Part shown: piece after piece, positions 56,601 through 63,060 of the stretch
Position numbering within the stretch: the stretch's first letter is position 1
How the letters are laid out: every line of letters starts with the position of its first letter
Assembly (NCBI GenBank): GCA_905178155.1
Contig: CAJINV010000006.1
Location: 2,892,658-2,956,657, forward strand
DNA length: 64,000 nt
Reading direction: 5' to 3'
DNA from: Amoebophrya sp. A120
Taxonomy: Eukaryota; Sar; Dinophyceae; Syndiniales; Amoebophryaceae
The notes under the pieces: generated by a model
Seen by the model: only the letters and a program-made list of their open reading frames with translations
Told to the model about the DNA's origin: nothing
Databases searched by the model: none
Program-made: the position numbers and the translations under genes

Positions 56601-59185
56601 GGCGACGCCAAAGATCATTAACATCGAGGAGTCCTGCAACTTAGCCATCACGCATATGGAAGTGTCAGAATCGAAAGCGACAAAATCGAAAAATTTGTGA
56701 TGCACAAAATCGATGGCAGTTGGAGCCTCAGTCTCCAAGTGGCGCATGACAAATTTCGGGAGTACCCGAATCCAGTCTGTCATGCTGTTTGCCCAAGTAA
56801 GATTCCTCCTGTAGTGCTACTCTGGCAGCACATTGTATACCCCTAAACAGGCTCACAATCGGCCTCATTTGCCTGCTCCCCAATACAGGCCTTCAGTGCC
56901 CTACCTTTTATGCATCGCAAAATTTTCGATTTTGCCGATTTCGATCCTGACACATCCATAACGCAGTGCGAATTTATCGCGATCGCGACCGAAAGAATTC
57001 ATGCGCTGCTGTTCGAGCTCTACCAGGCAAAGGGAGCGCCGCCACCGGGGACCATGAAGCGCGTCACGAGCCACTATCAAAAGGAAAAATCCCCCCTCCC
57101 CATATCGAAGCGGTATGATTCCGAAAATTTGTGTTGCTGATTTGAGACCACAAATCACGTCTGTCTTGCAAGAAGACAAGTGCAGAGGCTTCCGCGCCAA
57201 TATGAAAGCGATTTGGCATGCTGTTGGGCATAGGGGGTAGCCGTTTGTAATGCTAAACAACTAGACCCAAACGCTCCTGCCTAGGCTGAGGATCTGGCTG
57301 CGATGCCTTACTGCAAGACAGCGCGCATTCGTGCACGGAAATCCAGCATCAGAAACTTTGTCTCGATGTGGGGAGGGGGGATTTTTCCTTGCGATAGCCA
57401 CAACAAGACGCGGCCGAACTACCCACGCCCCTACCCGTATGGACCTGTCAGGATTGAAATTGACAAAGTTCAAAAATTTGTGATGCATAAAACCGATACC
57501 ATTCGGAAGCCCAATTTCCAAGCGGCGCATGACAAATATCGACGTCAGCGAAATCCAGGTTGTCATGCTGCTTAGCGAAAGAAGGCATCCTTTGCCATAC
57601 TACTTTACCAGCTCTATCACAATTATCCCGAAACAGGCTCACGATCGGCCTCACTTGCAATCCCTGCAAGACAGTTACTTCGTGCCTTGCATTTTATGCA
57701 TCACAGATTATTTCAACTTGTCGATTTCAATCCTGACACACCCATAACCCGCCAGTCTTGGAGCCACCAAGGGGGGTTTTGTCAGTCGGTAATATTTCCA
57801 TATTGTTGTGCAGAAGTACCGAACATTCAATTTCAATCATCTTCTGCGAAAGTTGGTCTGTCATGCGGACTCAGTGCAATGGACTACATGAACTTATGTG
57901 ATTCATCATGAAACGCACTCAACACTCTCAGGCGTGCGTGTCAAAGATGCCGAAGAAGCAGCGAACCGTATTACACTGAAAAGTGCCCCCAGGAGGAGCC
58001 CTGAATTTGCAAAAGTTTCTGATGCAAAGTTTCATCCATAGTGGAAACTTTTTGTCTTGCACGAGAGGGCAGCTATCATTCTTTCTGATGCAGCAGTAGA
58101 TGCGGAACCTTCTAGGCGCCGCGTATGAAAGCATCTTTTGAATAGCAGGGCCGGCCCTTGCTGGGCCCTTTATTCGCAACACATATTTTTGCTGATCAGC
58201 ATTGCAAATCTGTCTTGCTGGTACACGCAATATGGGAAATGTTTTCATTGAAAAGTTTTGCAACACAAATGCTGCCTGGAGGGGGCAGTTTTCAATGTGA
58301 TAGACCGAAGAAAACGGCAAATGGAGGAGGAAGAGGAAGCCATGAAACTTATCAAATGGGAAAATCCCCCCTCCCCATATCGAAAACGAAATTTGTGATG
58401 CTGTATTTGACGTACGCAAGTCGACTTGTATTGCTAGAAGGCCAACAAGAAGATCCGCAGTTGTGGCCTCGTTTGGTGCAGACAAGTTGCCATGCTGTTT
58501 TCCATTTCCAGCTGCCTCCTGTTATGCTGAAGATGCAAGGCTTTCCCACTCCACCCAGCACTACAGTTGTCCGCATCTCTTCGCCCCTTCTAGCATGACA
58601 AAGCTGATTTGTGGCCACAAATCTGCAGCACAGATTTATTCCGTTTTGATATGGGGAGCGGGGATTTTTCCTCACAATAAAACTCGGAAAAACCACCTGG
58701 CATTTTGGCATGCCGGTCGGCCACAGTCGCGACCACTTATCACAAGAAAAAACTGTTTCACTGTGAACTTGTGATGCATAGAATGGAGCACAGAACGATT
58801 TGTCTTGCTACACCTGCAAGACATTGGATTTTTAGGCGTGTTTTCCCTTGGGAAGAATTTTCTGTATCATGTGTAGCAAACTTGTGATGCAGTTCTTGCA
58901 AAACCATCACAGTGAAACAGTTTTTTTGTGGGATACCATTACTACCCTATGCATTGCAAAAGTCTCGCACTCGTTTTGATGGCGGTCATGCATTACTTAG
59001 CATGACAGATGCAGATCTACTATCTTCTTTGTACGTTGACCAGCATTACAAACTCCCTTTTCCATGTTGGTCAACATCAAACTTGTGATGCGATTTCTAC
59101 TAGTACGATCCTTTTGCAGTGGATATACCCGGATCGTTTTCGCCGCGGTTCCGACGAATCCAGCGAAGACTCAAGCGACTTTTAG
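38605..59185 (+). CDS. Voltage-gated cation channel, single six-TM domain, ~1,595 aa
   Basis: Plasma-membrane ion channel of the voltage-gated Na/Ca superfamily. Joined exons total 4,788 nt, stop TAG at 59183. Residues 1-~465: basic, Ser-rich cytoplasmic tail. S1 ~470-489; ~520-residue linker; S2 ~1014-1032 with the acidic E1027; S3 ~1046-1066; S4 ~1080-1096 with R1088, R1091 and K1094 every third position; S5 ~1122-1141; pore helix and filter ~1173-1200 (S-F-D-R-W aligns by eye with the T-L-E-S-W filter of bacterial Na channels, and G-I-I-R-P with G-I-V-R-P); S6 ~1201-1232. The C-terminal tail has an EF-hand-tail-like part (D-C-L-L-E-A-D) and an acidic Ser-rich end. Ion selectivity cannot be told. 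Introns: 57 introners at 56 positions plus GT-AG introns at 42062, ~45654, 55410 and 57789. Start: first ATG of the open exon after A-rich leader DNA. Confidence 0.85.
39068..39201. mobile_element. Introner F1, channel
   Basis: Repeats CAGGT|GAGGT; phase 1. Confidence 0.91.
39331..39609. mobile_element. Introner F7, channel
   Basis: Repeats AGGAA|AGGAA; phase 2. Confidence 0.94.
39719..39989. mobile_element. Introner F2, channel
   Basis: Repeats GGGAC|GGGGC; phase 1. Confidence 0.91.
40094..40346. mobile_element. Introner F2, channel
   Basis: Repeats GGCCT|GGCCT; phase 1. Confidence 0.94.
40528..40761. mobile_element. Introner F8, channel
   Basis: Repeats TCATG|GCACG (two mismatches); phase 0. 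Confidence 0.88.
40813..41051. mobile_element. Introner F5, channel
   Basis: Repeats CAGTT|CAGTT; phase 1. Confidence 0.93.
41112..41442. mobile_element. Introner F4, channel
   Basis: Repeats CCCAG|CCCAG; phase 2. Confidence 0.94.
41483..41778. mobile_element. Introner F7, channel
   Basis: Repeats CACGC|CACAC; phase 1. Confidence 0.91.
41827..41985. mobile_element. Introner F1, channel
   Basis: Starts TAG; repeats GACCA|CACCA; phase 2. Confidence 0.88.
42062..42683 (+). other. Canonical GT-AG intron with an introner inside, channel
   Basis: GTAAAA donor, ATTACAG acceptor, phase 1; 622 nt, of which 328 are an F4 element. Confidence 0.75.
42093..42420. mobile_element. Introner F4 nested in a canonical intron
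   Basis: Clear F4 tips; flanks TTTTT and CTTCG do not match, as expected without coding constraint. Confidence 0.88.
42732..42984. mobile_element. Introner F2, channel
   Basis: Repeats CAATG|CAATG; phase 1. Confidence 0.93.
43042..43273. mobile_element. Introner F5, channel
   Basis: Repeats CAGGC|GAGGC; phase 2; followed by an 8-nt exon. Confidence 0.91.
43287..43495. mobile_element. Introner F10, channel
   Basis: Starts TGT; repeats GCAAG|GCAAG; phase 1. Confidence 0.92.
43554..43692. mobile_element. Introner F1, channel
   Basis: Repeats AGCTG|AGCTG; phase 0. Confidence 0.94.
43750..44011. mobile_element. Introner F2, channel S1
   Basis: Repeats CGTGA|CGTGA; phase 1; ends GATT; cuts inside the S1 helix. 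Confidence 0.91.
44099..44316. mobile_element. Introner F9, channel
   Basis: Repeats GCGGC|GCGGC; phase 2. Confidence 0.93.
44394..44664. mobile_element. Introner F2, channel
   Basis: Repeats GCAGC|ACAAC; phase 2. Confidence 0.89.
44719..44985. mobile_element. Introner F2, channel
   Basis: Repeats ACGAC|GCGAC; phase 0. Confidence 0.91.
45038..45271. mobile_element. Introner F9, channel
   Basis: Repeats CTGCG|CTGCA; phase 2; right end GACA. Confidence 0.9.
45654..45916 (+). other. Ordinary intron, channel (boundaries approximate)
   Basis: AT-rich, no inverted repeats, acceptor ACACCAG. The strong donor GTACGT at 45650 is out of phase; GT at 45654, 45666 or 45669 keeps frame. Confidence 0.5.
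46077..46392. mobile_element. Introner F6, channel
   Basis: Repeats CCCCC|CCCCC; phase 2. Confidence 0.93.
46439..46716. mobile_element. Introner F5, channel
   Basis: Repeats CGAGA|CGAAC; phase 1. Confidence 0.89.
46770..46992. mobile_element. Introner F10, channel
   Basis: Repeats GACAC|GACAC; phase 1. Confidence 0.94.
47045..47366. mobile_element. Introner F4, channel
   Basis: Repeats ACCGC|GCCGC; phase 0. Confidence 0.91.
47496..47760. mobile_element. Introner F2, channel
   Basis: Repeats CGTAA|TTTAA; phase 1. Confidence 0.89.
47819..47970. mobile_element. Introner F1, channel
   Basis: Repeats AAAAA|AAAAA; phase 0. Confidence 0.92.
48075..48290. mobile_element. Introner F10, channel
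   Basis: Repeats ATGAA|ATGAA; phase 0. Confidence 0.94.
48362..48671. mobile_element. Introner F6, channel
   Basis: Repeats ACGCG|ACGCG; phase 0. Confidence 0.94.
48720..49041. mobile_element. Introner F4, channel
   Basis: Repeats GAGAC|GAAAC; phase 1. Confidence 0.91.
49111..49431. mobile_element. Introner F4, channel
   Basis: Repeats GACGA|GGCGA; phase 2. Confidence 0.91.
49641..49949. mobile_element. Introner F6, channel
   Basis: Repeats CGCAT|CGCAT; phase 2. Confidence 0.94.
50075..50312. mobile_element. Introner F8, channel S2-S3
   Basis: Repeats TTGGA|CTGGA; phase 2. Confidence 0.91.
50380..50615. mobile_element. Introner F5, channel S3
   Basis: Repeats GCTCA|GCTCA; phase 1. Confidence 0.94.
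50784..51037. mobile_element. Introner F2, channel S4-S5
   Basis: Repeats TTCTA|TTCTA; phase 2. Confidence 0.94.
51084..51363. mobile_element. Introner F2, channel S5
   Basis: Repeats GTTCA|GTTCG; phase 1. Confidence 0.91.
51405..51613. mobile_element. Introner F3, channel
   Basis: Repeats CACCT|TACCT; phase 1. Confidence 0.91.
51657..51809. mobile_element. Introner F1, channel
   Basis: Repeats ACTTT|ACTTT; phase 0. Confidence 0.93.
51864..52074. mobile_element. Introner F9, channel pore
   Basis: Repeats CTTTT|CTTTT; phase 1. Confidence 0.94.
52109..52331. mobile_element. Introner F3, channel pore
   Basis: Repeats CCATA|CCATC; phase 0; the exon before it is 29 nt. Confidence 0.91.
52395..52648. 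mobile_element. Introner F2, channel before S6
   Basis: Repeats TGAAG|GGAAG; phase 1. Confidence 0.91.
52765..52932. mobile_element. Introner F1, channel after S6
   Basis: Repeats TGAAG|AGAAG; phase 1. Confidence 0.91.
52975..53234. mobile_element. Introner F2, channel
   Basis: Repeats GCCAG|GCCAG; phase 2. Confidence 0.94.
53317..53613. mobile_element. Introner F2 (diverged), channel
   Basis: Repeats GGTGG|GGTCG; phase 1. Confidence 0.86.
53705..53957. mobile_element. Introner F2, channel
   Basis: Repeats AGGGC|AGGGC; phase 0. Confidence 0.94.
54015..54330. mobile_element. Introner F7, channel
   Basis: Repeats TACGG|CACGG; phase 1. Confidence 0.9.
54433..54680. mobile_element. Introner F2, first of a tandem pair sharing a target repeat
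   Basis: Repeats CCGGT at 54428-54432 and 54681-54685; phase 2; the second copy is also the left repeat of the next element. Confidence 0.93.
54686..54835. mobile_element. Introner F1, second of a tandem pair
   Basis: Repeats CCGGT at 54681-54685 and 54836-54840. Together with the previous element it forms one 408-nt intron. Confidence 0.93.
54868..55088. mobile_element. Introner F10, channel
   Basis: Repeats GTGAC|GAGAC; phase 2. Confidence 0.91.
55136..55374. mobile_element. Introner F8, channel
   Basis: Repeats GGGCA|GGGCA; phase 2. Confidence 0.94.
55410..55631 (+). other. Canonical GT-AG intron, channel
   Basis: GTATGA donor, CCGCAG acceptor, phase 2, AT-rich body without inverted repeats. 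Confidence 0.75.
55659..55996. mobile_element. Introner F4, channel
   Basis: Repeats AAAGC|AAGGC; phase 2. Confidence 0.9.
56050..56194. mobile_element. Introner F1, channel
   Basis: Repeats CTCCT|CTCCT; phase 2. Confidence 0.94.
56225..56497. mobile_element. Introner F2, channel
   Basis: Repeats ACGGG|ACGGG; phase 0; exon before it is 25 nt. Confidence 0.92.
56655..56960. mobile_element. Introner F6, channel
   Basis: Repeats ACGCA|ACGCA; phase 2. Confidence 0.94.
57075..57396. mobile_element. Introner F4, channel
   Basis: Repeats GCCAC|GCCAC; phase 0. Confidence 0.94.
57438..57746. mobile_element. Introner F6, channel
   Basis: Repeats ACCCG|ACCCG; phase 0. Confidence 0.94.
57789..57931 (+). 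other. Canonical GT-AG intron, channel
   Basis: GTAATA donor, ACTCTCAG acceptor, phase 1. Reading through instead would end the protein early at 57900. Confidence 0.7.
57969..58302. mobile_element. Introner F12, channel
   Basis: Repeats AACCG|GACCG; phase 2. Confidence 0.9.
58350..58679. mobile_element. Introner F4, channel
   Basis: Repeats AAACT|AAACT; phase 2. Confidence 0.94.
58738..58935. mobile_element. Introner F3, channel
   Basis: Repeats CCACT|CCATT; phase 1; followed by a 7-nt exon. Confidence 0.9.
58948..59125. mobile_element. Introner F1, channel last intron
   Basis: Repeats TACCC|TACCC; phase 2. Confidence 0.92.
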
Positions 59186-59190
59186 ACTAG

Positions 59191-59406
59191 TATTGCAAGA
59201 AAATAAAACTGTTTCACTGTAAACTTGTAATGCAGAAACTGTATCTGAGAAGTGTTTGTCTTGCGTACACATGCAAGACAATGGATTTTTAGTCGTCGTT
59301 TCCCTTAGGAATCTCGCATGGTAAATTTTCTCTGTGATGTAGGACAATAAACTTGTGATGTAAAACTTGCAAAATCCTTACAGTGAAACACTTTTTTCGT
59401 ACGATA
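59191..59406. mobile_element. Introner F3 just after the channel stop
   Basis: Repeats ACTAG|ACTAG; 5 bp past the stop codon, so in the 3' UTR. Confidence 0.92.
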
Positions 59407-59462
59407 ACTAGTTTCGGTCGTTTGTTGTATTGCGGAATAAAAAATCGCAGGACGTTATCAGC

Positions 59463-59612
59463 TATCCTGTGCAAAAGTATCGTACTCGTAGTAGTTGCAG
59501 TCATGCATTACAAATCTCGTTCTCAAGGCAAATCAGCATGACAAACTGGATTTGTCATGCTGAGGAAATTTGTATTGCAATTCATACTAGTACGATGCTT
59601 TTGCATTTCATA
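59463..59612. mobile_element. Introner F1 in the channel 3' UTR
   Basis: Repeats TCAGC|TTAGC. Confidence 0.9.
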
Positions 59613-60586
59613 TTAGCCTCGCGAACAAAGGCAATCACATTCACGTTCACAGGACACAACTTATTGTCCGCAAAAAGAATCTAACTAACTACATTAGCCC
59701 ACAGGGTGAGCAGCGGCCAGTACTAGCTGTACTAGCTTTTCCACATGTTGGCGATCTTCCAGATTCACTGTTTATTTCGCAATTGTTTGAATTAAATACG
59801 TTTCACAGCAAAAAAACTTGTGTATGATTTGAAGATTAGTCGCAGAAGTCGTGAGTATCATGAATAAAGCGATATTATGGTTTGAGAAACAAGTAATCTT
59901 ATCAGCAAAAATGTTGTTGTACTTTACTGTCGATGATGAAAAATGTACTACATTGAATGCAGAATGAAAGACCTGCACTATCCCCGATAGTACTGCTTAA
60001 TATCATTTGTTTAACCGTTTCCAAGAATTATGTCGCGGTAGTTATTTGTACAGATGAAACAGATAGTACTAGTAGTTTGCACCGCTGTTGCATCAGAAGC
60101 GTCCACCTACAGGCGCAGGTGCCTCAATCTATGTATGGGTTGAAGAAGCACAACTTCCACCACGCAAATGTATCATTGTAGAGATGAACCAGACGAAACA
60201 AGTTTGTGTTTGAGGACTGAAAAGAAATGAAACTGTAAAAATTAAGATTGAAAATATCAAACAAGACGCAGGACGGGTTTCTTTCTTGGTACCGCCGACG
60301 TAGTTGTACTACCCGTTTTGTCTAGAAGAGGCTTAATATCGTCCACCTCCTTTGTACTTGCAGCCCTCCACCTTGGCGTCGTGTTTTATTTGAGTGATAC
60401 ATCAACCGGAACAAGAGGCTCCCGCTATGCCGTGCGGGTGCCGTGAAGATGTTCTTGTTAGTAAAAATATCGGAGACATCAAAGTGGCCGCAAAAGTGGA
60501 TGCCTGAAGATAGATGGACAAAACAAAAACAGAGGAGATAGAAGTACAACTGTTCGAATTTATTTATGACGCCTTTACTATCTAAG
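59613..60586. other. Intergenic, no gene recognised
   Basis: AT-rich, no introners and no convincing frames; the end probably includes the next gene's first non-coding exon. Confidence 0.4.
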
Positions 60587-60693
60587 GTAAGTGTCAGCAC
60601 TGTTCGGACGTGTAGAAGTAGGACCTGCATTTTATTTCCTTGAGGACTTCTTATGTCGTTATCGTTTTGCTACGCAAAATAAGTTGCTTCCAG
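60587..60693 (+). other. GT-AG intron in the 5' UTR of the 60.7-kb gene
   Basis: GTAAGT donor after TCTAAG, acceptor TTGCTTCCAG, 107 nt; the start codon follows 32 nt later. Confidence 0.5.
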
Positions 60694-60725
60694 AAATAAA
60701 TGTCAAACTGAAAAGAAACAAAAAG

Positions 60726-62139
60726 ATGACGATCATGCCCCGCAACGGCACTGGCAACCCCGCGAAGCATGCGGGGCACCACCAGCTGCAAAGCCTGGAT
60801 TTTTTTGCGGCTGGAGGAGCTCCTGGAGGAGCTGCCCTCGGCGGAGATCTGTTTTCCGGAGCAGCGAAGAAGACGCAACATGGGGCTTCTTCTTTTTCTA
60901 ATGCCTATAATGCGATCCCGAGCTGCGACACTACTAGTACCACCGACCTTCTCGCCAAACTGCACCAAATGAACCGAAAAATCAACGACTTGGGGCTGTG
61001 CAACAGCATATGCAATGCAAAACTATCGTACTAAGTACAAGTAGCAATCGCATGGCAAATAGATTCAGTATAAAATAAGACGTAAATTTGTGATGCTATT
61101 CTGCCTGAGCCTGTACGACAAAGATTCGTGATGCATAAGTGTACTTAAAAATCAGTACGAGTGCGATGCTTTTGCGTAGGATACAGCACCATTGACATCG
61201 ACAAACTGACTTACCTCTTCGAAAAGCACATCGACGACATCGACGAGCGGGGGGCCGTGAATGAAATGAGTCAGGATCTGTTGCAGGTGATTAATGATTT
61301 ACTGATCCATATCGCAGAACGAAAAAACTGTTCCACTATGGTGATTTTGCAAAATCTGCATCACAAGTTTGTTACGCATGACACTGAAAATCTGTCATGC
61401 GGGGTTCCTAATGTAGGGAAAACACAGCGAGAAATCCATTGTCTTGCGCCATGTGATATAGCAAGACAAATCATTCTGTCGTGCTCCATTCTATGCATCA
61501 CAAGTTCACAGTGAAGCAGTTTTCTCTTGCGATAATCCAGTTTATCTCCTATCAAGCTGCCTACGACCGACTCTCGGGCTATCAAAATGAAAAATCCCCC
61601 CTTCCCATATCGAACAGGAAATTCGTGATGTTGGATTTGCCTACACAAATCAGATTTGTCTTGCAGTAGAGGACTGCAGGCGGATGCAAAGCCTGCAGCG
61701 GGGCGCTTAGAGGTGGGCGCTTGGCATGGCAGGCGTCTGCCCTGTAGGCCTTGCAGCATTACAAACCGGCTGGATAATGCGGCGGGCTCGCTGCCTTTGC
61801 CCTCTTGCAAGACAGACAGGATGTGTGGCCGCAAATCTGCGTCACAAATTTTCAGAAGGGCGCGCTTTCAATATGGGGATGAGGGATTTTTCCTCACAAT
61901 ACGGGCAACGCGACAACCATCGAGAATAAATTGCTCAACGCGGAAAACTATGGCAATGGGAAAATCGCACTTATGCAGCAATCATTGCAAGACAAATCTC
62001 TTTTCCAAGCCAGATGAGCATGACAAACTCCATTTGTCATGTTGAGGAAATTTCTAATGCAGTGGCTACTAGTATACGAGTTCTAGGTCTAGTGCGATTA
62101 CTTTTTGCACTTCATACTTACAGCTTGGACGGCCGTTAG
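60726..62139 (+). CDS. Unknown protein, 167 aa
   Basis: Exons 60726-61008, 61189-61309, 61540-61579, 61907-61948 and 62122-62139; 504 nt, stop TAG at 62137. The N-terminal ~75 residues are Gly/Ala/His-rich and low-complexity; residues ~80-165 look like two or three amphipathic helices (T-D-L-L-A-K-L-H-Q-M; L-L-Q-V-I-N-D-L-L-I-Q-F-I; I-E-N-K-L-L-N-A-E-N), so a small helical-bundle or coiled-coil subunit of a complex is likely, but I do not recognise the family. The last intron is the least certain because its target repeats do not match; without it the protein would end about 14 residues later at a different stop. Start: first ATG after a 5' UTR intron. Confidence 0.65.
61009..61183. mobile_element. 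Introner F1, 60.7-kb gene
   Basis: Repeats CAGCA|CAGCA; phase 1. Confidence 0.92.
61310..61534. mobile_element. Introner F3, 60.7-kb gene
   Basis: Repeats ATCCA|ATCCA; phase 2. Confidence 0.94.
61580..61901. mobile_element. Introner F4, 60.7-kb gene
   Basis: Repeats CGGGC|CGGGC; phase 0. Confidence 0.94.
61949..62116. mobile_element. Diverged F1 introner, 60.7-kb gene
   Basis: F1-like tips; flanks AAAAC and CTTAC match poorly; phase 0. Confidence 0.7.
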
Positions 62140-63060
62140 AAATCATCTTGGCGAATTTCTTGCGAATTTATAGGGGAAAGACCCGCAGCGCGGCCTGGGC
62201 ATTGGTGTCGGGCTTGGGATTCTGCGTTGCCAACGCATCTATGACGCCCCGCTCGTATTCCGCGTCTTTTTGGTGTCCCGACGAGGAGGGGCAAAACCAG
62301 CAAAATCTTTCCGCGCCGGGCGCCTTGGTCGGTGCCCGAGTTTTGGGCCCAGTGGCTGCACTAATGTGCCCCACCTAGGAGCACCATCGCGCCACACCGG
62401 GAACAGAGCTCGCGCGCGATGGACAGGGAGGGCATCAATTGCACCCCCTTCCCCCTGAGTTGTCCTCGAATGCCAAGAGTTTTGCTCTTGCGACAGGTGG
62501 GCACAAATCTGTGCATTTTGGAACACAAGGCCTCGGGACTTGGTCTACAGATTTTGCCTCTGCGAATTTAGAAAAGTGGCCCTCGCGAATTTCGCGCGAA
62601 TTTAGAAAAGTGGCCCTCGCGAATTTCGAAAGCCCGACCTGAAATTGCGTTTTTTTCTAAATTCGCGCGAAATTCGCGAGGGCCACTTTTCTAAATTCGC
62701 AGAGGCCGCTTTTGCAAATTCGCACGGGCCACCTTTGTAAATTCGCAAATCGAGAATACCGCCCTGATTGGGCATGCCTTTAAACGCTTAGCCCGATGGT
62801 GCTCTGGTGTTCCAACTTTAGCAAAATTCAAAAATTACATCTGAAGCCGCATGGTATGACGAGAAAGCGGCTGTGATTGTGCGTGACGGCGTTAAAAGTT
62901 TCGCATCTGGCGCAAAAAGCTGCTGCTCATAATTGACGCCGTGGCAGTTTCTAAGCCGGCGCCTGTCGCATCGAAAGCGAAGAGGCCCCCTCGATGGTGA
63001 GGCACGGGAAACGCAGCAAATTTCCTTGCGTCCCTCGGAAGGGCATGGGACCGCGAACAG
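62140..63060. repeat. Repeat-rich intergenic DNA
   Basis: Contains several copies of AAATTCGCGCGAA / GAATTTAGAAAAGTGGCCC words, including the 49-bp inverted repeat, and a GC-rich flank. No gene. Confidence 0.6.
62557..62705. repeat. Perfect 49-bp inverted repeat with ~51-bp loop
   Basis: Arms 62557-62605 and 62657-62705 are exact reverse complements (outer end CCTCTGCGAATTTAG). The left arm continues into a partial direct copy of itself inside the loop. Confidence 0.9.

Noticed and set aside
15469-58600. Recurrent short frames on either strand encoding phrases such as M-E-A-S-G-L-K-S, K-M-S-G-S-G-R or W-G-G-G-I-F-P
   Set aside because: They are translations of introner tips (F6, F2, F4) and recur wherever an element lies; removal of the element gives the real protein.
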